64,000 nt of DNA from positions 20,046,867 to 20,110,866 of the forward strand of contig NC_092525.1 in the NCBI RefSeq assembly GCF_037038585.1, in the 5' to 3' direction. How positions within the stretch are numbered: position 1 is the first letter of the stretch; every line of letters begins with the position of its first letter. The notes beneath the pieces were generated by a model. That model did no database searches, had not been told where the DNA came from, and worked only from the letters and a program-made list of their open reading frames with translations. The translations under genes were made by a program, and so were the position numbers. Of the stretch, positions 39,192 to 64,000 are shown piece by piece. Origin of the DNA: Patagioenas fasciata. Taxonomy: Eukaryota > Chordata > Aves > Columbiformes > Columbidae.

Positions 39192-41240
39192 AGATGTAAA
39201 GTAAAAACTTCAAAATTTAAATGCAGAATTCTCTTCTAATGTAATCTGGATAGTGTTTTTGCCCAATATGATTGAGAATTATGTTAAGGTAGTTAGCATA
39301 ACTTATGCTAAGAACTAAGTTAGCAATCAAAGGTGGCCATGGCAAAAAGGATCTTAAAGACACTGTTAAACTTGCAAGTACTGATTAGTTTGCTTCCATA
39401 ATGAATCTCATACCTATTTCAAAAGCCTCAGTCTTAAACACATTAAGCCTCAGTCTTAAACTCTAGTATAAATCAAATTTTTTTAAAAGAAAGGATTGAA
39501 AATAACTTTTCATGTGTCTGTGATTATCAGCCTGTACGGATAGCTCAGTTAAGCATTGTTTGGTAAAATCACATTTTTAAAAAGCCATCTATTATGAGTA
39601 AGGAGACATCTGTATCCCCAGGGATATAGAACATAGAGATGCTAGAGTAGATAACACTAGTTTTGTTTAGCTTAGGCAGACTTAAGCGCAGAGTGCTGCC
39701 AAAATAATCTGCTCTCCCTGTCAGTCCAGTCATGCATGTCTGCTCCAGGTTGCATGTGTGTGCTGATTCAACCTACTCCACAGCTATAACTGAACATGGG
39801 GAAAAAGAGGGTAGCAAACAGCTGAACAGCACCAGCTCTCCTGAGGCTAATGTAACATTAGCTTGCTTTATGCTGATCACAATATTGCTCTCTGAGCTAA
39901 CCAGAGATCAGAAGGCATCTCCCTGCAAATGTACTAGTGTGGGGTTTGCTCTACTCTAGATTTACTAGACCCACTCCCCATGCTAATAAATCTTATCAGG
40001 AGGCTCAGTATAAACCAACTAGAGGAGGAGTGTGTGCCCAAAACTTTGCTAACACAATGTTGTTTTCAGGCCACTATTATGTGCTATATTGACATTCAAT
40101 ATCTGGCTAGACCCTCTTTAGACATTTATATATTATACCCTCTGACATGGCATTGACAGATCCCAAGACTAAATGGATCGTTTTTCTTCCTATCCTTCAT
40201 TACACTATTTCTCCAGATTTTGCATTTTTAAGTAGAGGTAACAAAGCCAATCATATTTGCTGTTTGTTAATTTCACTTTCAAATCAGTTCCAGCACAAAG
40301 ATGAAATGTTCAGATTAAAAAGGTTGTAATGAGTTTATTGGTTCAAAATATGCATTATTTTAATATCTTAAAAGAGAAACTCTTTCTCAAGTCAACAGGA
40401 GGATCTCTGTGGTCATTTTCTGTATGATGATAATCAACCCCTATGGTTCTTCGCATTTTCATTCACTATATGATTAGAAGCTCAATTACCATGAAAAGAC
40501 AAATGCATTTTGCAAAATGAAACAACAGATTTAAGAATGTTTGGAAAAAAACCGTGACTTTTATGGGTGTGTTACAATGTGCACAACACCCTGCTGCTGT
40601 CATCTTCTTGATGCACAGCAAGACACGATGGTGAGCTCAGCAGCGCAGAGGCTGGCAGACCAGAAATCTGCAGCACGATGCACCAAAAGCATCCCCTCTT
40701 GAGTCAGCTTGATACCGTAAAATCGGCAAATTAATGAACGCTTAAAAACATGTTTTTGGGTTTTAAAAGGAGCATTTCTTTATTCGGTACTGGGGACGGA
40801 CTGGAGGTGTCCCTCCATAGATCAGCCGCTGACCTATACATGGCTTATATTGACAGAAACACTACAGTTGACGGAAAACTGACAAAAACATTACAATTCT
40901 TGACAACCATTAAGATATTCCATGCCTATTCTAACACAAGCTATCTTTTAAGCAATGCTAAGCAACATTTGCCTGTTTCTCAGTTACCATTCACGTTTCT
41001 CAGTTACTTCTCAATTATCTATTTTAAAATAATGTCATAAATCTATATCAGTTTCAAGAATAAGGTAGCACTACAAAGTACAAAGATTCTAGGGCTACAA
41101 GGTTTGCTTATACAAAGATTCTATGGTTACAAGGTTAGTTGATCTTTAAAGGTTGCTACCTTAATATTCTCCTAAACTGTGAGTCCTATAATTCCTTCAA
41201 ATACAGTCCAATAGTTAGAAATACAGGTATCAAGTCTACT
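39192..41240. other. Intergenic DNA between CAIAP and MYSM1
   Basis: About 2 kb of AT-rich DNA. A possible poly(A) signal for CAIAP, AATAAA, lies at 39985-39990, about 800 bases after the ankyrin stop, and is only a candidate. Near-perfect short duplications occur at 39424-39462 (agcctcagtcttaaac twice) and 41079-41139 (a 'tacaaagattct...acaaggtt' unit twice). No exon was recognised. Confidence 0.6.
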
Positions 41241-41360
41241 GTAACGCAAGGGGCCGGGTGCGCCCCGGGCAGTTCGCAAACCGCCGCTGCCCCAGCGCGC
41301 TCCAGCAGCAGCAAGCGAGGAGAAGCGGATCTCCCAGCAGGTTTCTCGCCGCCCTGAGGC

Positions 41361-41397
41361 ACGACACGACACGAGACGACACGAGACGACACGGCCC
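41361..41397 (+). repeat. 10-bp minisatellite in CpG island
   Basis: About three copies of an acgacacgag-type unit in tandem, preceded by a shorter cgaca repeat, immediately upstream of the MYSM1 promoter. Copy number may vary between individuals. Confidence 0.75.
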
Positions 41398-41713
41398 GGC
41401 CTCCCATTCCAACCGCCCCCGCCGCAGAGCGAGCGGCGCACCCGGAGGAGCAGCCGGCACGGGGCGCGCGGCCTGGGCGGGCTCGGGCCTCCCTCAGCCG
41501 CAGGTCGCTCTGCCCCGTCACGCCGGCGCTTTCCCCGCAGCTCCCGCGCTCTCCCGTCCCCGCCTGACACTCGCCCCTTTCCGTTCCCCTCCCACTCCTG
41601 CCCCTCGGCGCCCGGCTCGCCCTCAGCCGCCCCCTGAGCGCCCCGCCTACCCCGGCGCCATCTCTCCGCCTCCGTCCCGGCTTCTCCTCAGGGCGCAGCT
41701 TCGCTGAGGGGAT

Positions 41714-41725
41714 TGCGCACGCGCG
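41714..41725 (+). promoter_or_regulatory. MYSM1: NRF1 motif
   Basis: TGCGCACGCGCG fits the YGCGCAYGCGCR consensus of nuclear respiratory factor 1 at every position. It lies 73 bp before the MYSM1 ATG. Confidence 0.65.
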
Positions 41726-41770
41726 GCGTCCCGCGCACGCCCCGGTCACCCGCGCGGCGCTGCCGCCTGT

Positions 41771-41780
41771 TCTCGCGAGG
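41771..41780 (+). promoter_or_regulatory. MYSM1: TCTCGCGAGA-type (BANP) box
   Basis: tctcgcgagg differs by one base from the palindrome TCTCGCGAGA, the CGCG element bound by BANP in unmethylated housekeeping promoters. It ends 17 bp before the start codon, so transcription may begin close to it. Confidence 0.6.
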
Positions 41781-41797
41781 GTGGTGGGGCCGGTGTC

Positions 41798-57096
<15,299 letters not shown>

Positions 57097-58700
57097 TGAT
57101 GTTAACAAAACAAAATGATGGAGTTTTGATTTTATTTTTTCATTTTCTTCCCCTCCTCCCCATTATGTCAACTCTTTCAGACTGATTATCCAGTCTAGTA
57201 GTAACTGTTAGAGAATCCAGTGTCATTGTTACGGTTTAAACATAATTTGAAAAACTCCTAATGTGTGTGACCTGACTACACGCTGAAGCACTTAATACTG
57301 TTTGTAAACCATGAGTGCCACAGGACTGATTGATTGACCAAGTCTGCCATGGGGACAGAGGACAACCTCTCAAGGATATTGTGCCTCAGTCTTCCAGGAG
57401 AGTTTGTCCGCTCTCAAGTCATTTGGTTTGGGAATTTTCCCTTCCTTTCTCCCTCCAGGTACACACGTAATGCTGAATGAATTTGTTCCTTAATGCTTTA
57501 GACTTTTAAAGTTTGAATGAATTCACAAAATAGAAACTTAACTAAAATGAAAATATTGTAGCTCACTGATTTCACACTTCCCTGGTATCCAGTCTGAAGT
57601 TTTATTCAATTGTAGTTTAATACATCATCTGATGTTTTTTTCCTTCCCCCCTCCCCCCCCGCCACCTCCTTTTTTCATTTTTCTCTCCCCATTGATCCCT
57701 ATGGTCAAGTAGCTTTTTGGCCTGTTCTTGGCCACCCTCCTTCTATATTGGGGAGGAAAAGCTGGCAAGTTTTCGTGACTTCTCAGTAGTAGTTGTGCTT
57801 GTTTCCAGTGGAAATGGTGATTCCTGTCTTGCTACAGGTTGTGATCTTTCTGGTCTTCCATTCTGCAGGGAGATATTATGTTGTTCTGCCAGATCGTTGT
57901 GATTTGTCCGCTTCTAATTGCTGCTGTTTCCTGTGGAAACAAGAGCTCTCAATTGATGGCAAACTTTGTGCACCAAGCAGAAATGTATTTGTCTTTCTAA
58001 AGAAAAAAAAACCCAAAACACCAACTTTTATATTGAGAGTATTCTCTATAATGTGCAGTTTGAGAAGAAAACATACTAGTTTATATCAGTTCTTCAGCTA
58101 GAATTCCATACAAGTGTATATTCAGATAGTCATAAATTGATCCTGATTGAAAAGTTTCTTGATTGTAACTTGGAAATGTTTCATGAGCTATATCACTGTG
58201 AATCTTTACGGAAAAAATGTGCTTTAAATTTTGCTTTCTAAGTCATGAGGAAACGTGACTTGTGTACAGTTATTACTATTTACACAGATTTACTTTGGGC
58301 AGAGTTTCTCAGAGAGGTCTAAAATATATTTGAAAACATGAAACAAGCAAGACCTTGAGTTTATATCCAGAGGGGTGACTATGGACTCAATTCTTATTTA
58401 AAATATATATTTACATGTGTGTGTATATCCCTAGTTCTACATAATATAAATGGCATTTTAAGATTTTATATGTTTGCATTTTTAACTTCAGCTTTCATTT
58501 GTATAAAGAGTTTGAAAATCTTTAACATTCTAGAGTTGCATCCCAGCGAGGGAACTCCATTACAGGTATTAACTGGACTTTTTTTATCATGTCTCATAAA
58601 ACGTTTCTGTTATGAAGTAGAAGGTGCAGAACCTGATGGTATGAAAACGTGAGCTCTGGGTACTCAGAGATTCTGCCAGTGCAGATTCAAGAGCTGAGCT
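57097..58700 (+). other. MYSM1: Probable MYSM1 3' UTR
   Basis: No AATAAA follows the stop codon closely. The nearest variant signals seen are ATTAAA at 58864-58869 and near 59575, so a 3' UTR of 1.8-2.5 kb is likely, as MYSM1 has a long 3' UTR in mammals. A C/T-rich tract at 57642-57675 is a possible regulatory or structural feature. The actual end cannot be fixed from sequence. Confidence 0.5.
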
Positions 58701-61700
58701 AAAAATATCGGTGAACGTTCTCTGCTGTCTTTGACGTGCAGATCTGGTGCACAGCTTTAGGTCCCACTATTGTGTGGAGTTTACAAACTTGGTGTATCCC
58801 CCTACATAAGGCATGTTGATTCAGTCTGCATATATTCTAAAATGTCATCTTTGGGATTTCCTAATTAAAAATATTGCATGACTTTCTCTGTTCCTAGTTT
58901 AACTAGGTATTCTGGTGCAGTTTTGCATAGGTTACTCTCTAGAAAAATCACACCATATAAACATATGTACTAAAAGCTGTAATTAGTTCTGATTTGTAGG
59001 AAGATAATTTTGAACCTCTTGTCTAACAGCAATAGGAAGTAGATAATATTTGTTGTCCACGTATGGTCTGTTCCCAACCATTTGAGGGTAGATGTCGGTA
59101 TTAGCCTACTAGTGGTAACAATGTGCAATGACTGAAAAGAGTTAAAGTAATACAGTTATATTAATTGAATTTTGCAGTGATGTCACATAAGAAAAGCTTT
59201 GAGTAAGACATTTTTTTGAAGCTGTTTGTCTCAAGAAGAGCACAAGGTGCTGCACTAGGTGTTTGATGCACACACACAGACTCCAGGTCTTCTAAGGGTT
59301 TATTAGCAAGGTGGTGTGGGAGGAAATATAACGGTGGGTACCATCATAATCCAGTATGATCACACAATAATGCATGAGAATTGGGAATACCACCTGTGTG
59401 ATGCTAAGTGATCATTTTGTTGGCAGGAGCCATGGTAAGAAAATCTCTAACCTACTTTTCATGATTTATTTTGACTGTGTGGTTAATAATATGAGTATGG
59501 AAGTTGCATGCTCCTAAGAAGAAAAAAATCTAATTTACTAATTCTACCAGTTCTGCTACCAAACACATATAAGGCATTAAATATTTTTATTGCAAAGCTC
59601 TTCTTTTTTTTCCACATAGCTATTCTTTTCAGGCTAGTTTTACTTTGTTGTGGACTAATATGCCATTTCTTTAGGTGAGAGCAGCTGTTACACCTTGATT
59701 TTGCTCAGGTGATGGGAAATGGTTGAGAAGCGAGTAAAATGGTACAATTTAAACTGGAAGAATCAACAGTTCAAAAAGATTAAGAAATGAACAAACAAAA
59801 ATACCCCTAAGATGTAACATTAGGCAGATATCCTTTCTTTGTTGGCTGAGTGCAGCTCTGCTATCCCAGCTTTCAGCAGCGCTTCTTCGCAGGGATGTGT
59901 GGATGCCTTGTGTTCTGGGGAGGGGATTGCACAGATCTATTTATTTTTTTTTAATAAGTAACTTTCCAAGAACAATTCAGTTGAGGAAAACAAAAATTTA
60001 AAAAAAAAAAAAGCAACCAAAAAAGCTACCACTGTTGCCATGGATATGAAGTACTTTCTTCCTTTTGCTTGCTTCTTTGATATTCCTGCCTGATGGCAGA
60101 CAGGAGGCTGCTAATAGAGAGTGTACATGTGGGACCCTGAAAGCTGTGAGCCGCATTTGTAACAGCTCCTTGTCTCTGAGCGTGAGATCTGGTATTTACT
60201 CCAAGTCAGGAACAATAACAAAGTGATTCAAGGAAGCTTAATACCACTGGAGGGAGCTTTGTTACCGCTGGTACAAAAAAAGGGGTTGAACCTTTAAGAG
60301 CAAAACTGTTCCTACATGTAAACTTCTGGGTAGTGATTAAATTTTATGAGCAGTAGCTGTGTACCTCATTATAGATTTTTTTTTTTCTTTCCATTTGGTC
60401 TTATTATATAAACCCTCTGCTTTAGTCTCCAGAAGGAGACCCAGTGGTACTTTGTGGTGACAATGCCAGGGTGGCAGATCAGTATTTTCCTTACTGTTTT
60501 CAGAACTGATCCTGGCTGTAGGGTCACTAAAATAATATAATGGTTTTCATGGGCAACTCCAGAGAATTCTGAAAATGATGATCAAATTACCTTTCAAACA
60601 ACTATATTCATTACCCAGGTTTGATTTAAGTGTGTTGGTTGAGCTCTGTATCTGCCAGCGGCAGGAGCCAGATTCACTCTTTCCTGCTGCGCTAGCAGAG
60701 AATTTGTTCTGCTGGGTGTCCCCAAGCTGTGAGGACATCATGGAGGTGGGGACAGAGCAGTGGCAGAGCAGGGCAGCCAGCATCTGAAGGGGACAAATGT
60801 CCCCTGCCACTGCAAACCCGCTGAGGGACGTCAGGATGCACGGGGTGACTTACCCAGCCCCATCAAGCCAGCACATGGCCAGCAGCTGGTTGTTACATCC
60901 CAGCAAACGCTGTAATCATATCTGATACCGAACGAAGTATTTAATGGCCTAGATAAAAGCTTTCCGGTTGTTTAATTGGAAATGTCTTGCTGGTTTACAT
61001 AGACCTAGTGCCCTGGTTTTATGAGATTTAGAATTGTGCTGAGAAATTGTTTCCATGGAAGCAGAGATCACTAAAGAAATAATGCATTCCACATTTCCTG
61101 CAGGATTATTCCTTTTGCAGCCTGCTGTTCTAAATACCTAACTCTTGTAGTGCCATTGCAGCTTAGCATGGATTAAAGCAAGTAATATTTTTTTTTTAGT
61201 GTCACAGAGGCATGATGTATTTTTTGAAATATATATCTATAAATACATATGTATCCATATAGATACTTGGAAATACTTTTGGTTTTAAAATAAGTCTGTT
61301 TTCTCCTTATTTACAGAGGGGGAAAATCTACCCATACAAAAAAGTCAATGGGAAAGAACACTTTTATTTGGGCAATTTATGCAGCTCTCTCAGGGAAATT
61401 TGAAATGATCCCTTCTTTGCCATTCTCTTGTCACTGTTCTACACTTTTTGCTTGGTGATGGTGATATTGTAAAAGTGGCTACCTAGGAGGGAAGAGACGA
61501 TGAATGTGCTTTCTAATTAAGGTAACAGCAGTGAGAATCTTCCTCCAGCAGGTAAAACAGACCATCTTGTTCAGTTACCTGTGGTTTTTCTTCCATGTAT
61601 TACTTTTGACAAACCACTTTATCTTTTTCTACTCCAAGTGTTTGTAAGAAGGGAAAACTGTGAAATGATAATATGATGCTGAGACCAAACGTGATTGACT

Positions 61701-63227
61701 GCAAACATCACATAAACTACTATTTACCAAAAAGTCCTGTTAAAAAGAGTAGATTTCTATAGGTTAATGAATTATTTAGAAATTAAAAATGGGATAAGGT
61801 TACTAAACTATTACCAGAGAGTTGTCAATGTGACAACTTGAAATACCTAGTGATTTTTGTAATGATTTTAAATTTAGATCTCTTATTTTTTAGGAAAGGT
61901 AACTACTGTTATTTTTCCCTGAGGGAAGGGGAAAGTGTGACAGTGCTATAAAGAGGCCAGGGATAATTTGAAGAACTTGCCTCATCTTTACTCCCTCAAG
62001 TACAGTGTGTTTCTGTGGCTTATTTAGAAATAGCTCTAGCTGTGAAGATTATGCCCTTCTCTGGCAGTAGAGAGTATTGACACGTGGAGCTCTAGTTGTA
62101 AATGTGTACGGCGGTATAAATGCTCACTGGCAGCCAGGGTAATTGTTCTATCTCTAGAAGTAGCTGCCATGGCTTTGAAGCAGGGCAGGTAAAAGGAGCT
62201 GACGGCAAGGCTGGGTGCAAGTTGTGTGGATGGGAAAATGGCTCATATATTGTTCTGTGGTCATTACTGGTCCTAAAATAATGATTTATGAAGTGCCTGA
62301 CAGTGTTTGACAAAACAGATGAATGGGACTTGCTTAATGCAAACTGGAAAAGATATTTCAGTGGCTGCCAAAACACATGGAACAGTAACTTGTGCTTTTG
62401 TAGATTCTTAGGGCACTTGGGAGCTACTGCAGGGTACTGCCAGAGGCATTACTCAAAGCTTAGTTTGAAAAATTTCTGCAGAAACAGGTAACAACTTTGT
62501 AAGGGTAATGCAGGCATGAAAATCATCATTCCTAGTGCTGCCTTGGGATGAGTATGTGCCAAAGGACAAGCTGAGACTGCGCTCCTGTGCTCTATGTAGG
62601 GGAGCAGCCACTGAACTGAGCAACAGTTATTCCTCCTGAACTGGCAGCTGCTCCAGGCAGTTTACATTAAACTCCAAAAGACTTTACTTTATAAATGTAT
62701 GGCAGTAGAAAGGAGGAAGACAATAACCAGTAAGAATCTATACAGTGGAATGATACAGTTCTGTGATGGAAGATGGAGGAAACCCATGATGGAACCAGAG
62801 GAGTAGGATTTCTTCTAACAGAAATGGAAGAAATGCCTTAAATGTGTTTGCATAGTGCATCAAAAGGCGAAAGAAGGAAAAGGGCAAGTGGCTTGGGCTT
62901 TGATCCATAAAGGAAGCCCAGGATAGGAGCTTCAGGTCGGCTTTTGTCTGTTCCTGTTGTTTTCTCATCAAGTAAGAGGGGTGGGAGGCAGCTGGAGGCA
63001 GCATCGGTGCCACTCCCTGTGAAGTAAGAGATCAAAACGCAGCTCTTCACTAGGATTCGGATAGGAGATGCAACTTGTTTCAGAAGGAAAACCTGTTTGG
63101 TGGGATTTGGATCTGGATAAAGGGAGCAGCACACCAGTGTGTAGGAACAGAGTAGCTCTGTGAATGGGTTCAAGCCTCAGATCTTGCCTGCTATCCCTCG
63201 GGACCATCCATGCTTCTCACCTGCAAC
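58701..63227. other. Intergenic DNA between MYSM1 and TACSTD2
   Basis: AT-rich DNA without a recognised gene. Near 61212-61266 there is an alternating AT-rich stretch (atatatatctataaatacat). A region at about 60030-60200 is less AT-rich and repeat-free and could be regulatory. The open frames here are short and featureless. Confidence 0.6.
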
Positions 63228-64000
63228 ATGGAGCTGCTGCTGGGGGTTTTGCTGGGTCTGATACTGGCGGCAGCTTCGTCAGCACAGAACAACTGCACCT
63301 ACGCGACCAAGTGGATGGTGTGTGCCCAGACCTGAGAACTGCACCTGCACGCTGGGGGGTTCCAATCACAAGGTAGAATGTTCAATGTTGACGCCAAAAT
63401 GCTTGCTGATGAAGGCAGAAATGATGCTCCTGAAGGAGAAATGCTTCCAGGGCCATCCCCATGGGCTGCTAGACGTCAATGGCATTTACAGTCCAGACTG
63501 CGAGGATAGTGGCATCTTCAAAGCCAGGCAGTGCAATCAAGCTGATGCTTGCTGGTGTGTGAACACTCCTGGCATAAGAATCACCGAAAAGGTTGACAAA
63601 AGCCTGAGGTGCGATGCACTGGTTAGAACAAGCAGGATCTACATTCAGCTGAAGCACAAAAAATTCTGGGGCCTGGGATGCTGCCCATGTAGCAAACACT
63701 CTGAAACAGCTGTTTGAGAGTCGATACAAAGTACATTGCAGCCATTAAGTATAATTCTCCACTTACCCAAATCGACCTGAAGCAGCATGACTCTGGGAAA
63801 TTTAAGTGTGATGTAGATATAGCAAATGTAGCCTGTTACTTTGAGAAAGATAGAAAAGATGACTCCACATTTCATTCTAACAGTACATTAACTGTCTCTG
63901 TCAATGGAAATGCTCTGGATATTGAAAGGATTTACTACATGGATGAAAAGCCATCACTGTTTTCCATGAATCAACAGGCTGGTGAAGTTATTGCTGTGGT
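63228..64000 (+). pseudogene. TACSTD2: TACSTD2 (TROP2) homologue, frameshifted, cut by window end
   Basis: TACSTD2 is an intronless relative of EPCAM, an epithelial surface glycoprotein. Here the ATG at 63228 starts a plausible signal peptide (MELLLGVLLGLILAAASSAQ) and cysteine-rich region, but that frame ends at TGA 63333-63335. Homology continues in the next frame (PENCTCTLGG, then a thyroglobulin type-1 domain with KARQCNQADACWCVN) to TGA 63715. It then moves to a third frame (LKQLFESRYKVH, from the A-run at 63658-63663) and back to the first from 63738 (AAIKYNSP, DIERIYYMDEK), where about 11 bases appear to be missing. A Cys of the first domain is Tyr (CTY instead of CTC). Position downstream of MYSM1 on the same strand fits the ancestral TACSTD2 locus. 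The membrane and cytoplasmic parts lie beyond the window. Confidence 0.82.

Noticed and set aside
24320-40710. Several AP-1 sites (TGAGTCA) downstream of JUN as a possible autoregulatory cluster
   Set aside because: Those noticed (near 24325, 27093, 28284 and 40702) do not exceed the roughly eight expected by chance in 64 kb for a 7-mer on both strands.
41079-41139. Duplicated 'tacaaagattct...acaaggtt' unit as a mobile-element target duplication
   Set aside because: The copies are adjacent with no inserted element between them; a simple tandem duplication is enough.

Overview
This is vertebrate nuclear DNA, most likely from a bird. The c-Jun protein has the avian-type sequence and length (314 residues). 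Three fragments are avian-style CR1 LINEs. The same-strand order JUN, MYSM1, TACSTD2 matches the conserved amniote block (human 1p32, where OMA1 follows). The species cannot be named from sequence alone.

Layout, with every gene on the plus strand. Positions 1-13850 are AT-rich intergenic DNA with old repeats. Positions 13850-15480 are a CpG island holding the JUN promoter, with a textbook set of sites (distal TRE, GC box, CCAAT, proximal TRE, MEF2). The single-exon JUN gene follows, with CDS 15389-16333 and two conserved poly(A) signals. After about 20 kb of gene-poor DNA comes a CARD plus ankyrin-repeat gene at 36923-39191, recognisable as the inflammasome adaptor CAIAP. It is interrupted by an in-frame TGA inside the CARD and by a frameshift at an A13 run between the CARD and the ankyrin part. 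A second CpG island (41240-42010) drives MYSM1, whose 20 coding exons (41798-57096) join without a single lesion into an 831-residue SANT-SWIRM-MPN+ histone H2A deubiquitinase. Intron 3 of MYSM1 has the signature of a minor-spliceosome (U12-type) intron. A long probable 3' UTR and intergenic DNA follow. The window ends inside a TACSTD2 (TROP2) homologue broken by at least three frame changes and a lost cysteine.

Main reading: two conserved regulators, JUN and MYSM1, are perfectly intact, while the two single-exon genes beside them, CAIAP (innate immunity) and TACSTD2 (epithelial surface antigen), carry disabling lesions. This looks like lineage-specific gene loss or decay rather than poor sequence quality, because about 3.4 kb of neighbouring coding sequence has no error. 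No operon, CRISPR array, tRNA, rRNA or bacterial-type feature is present.
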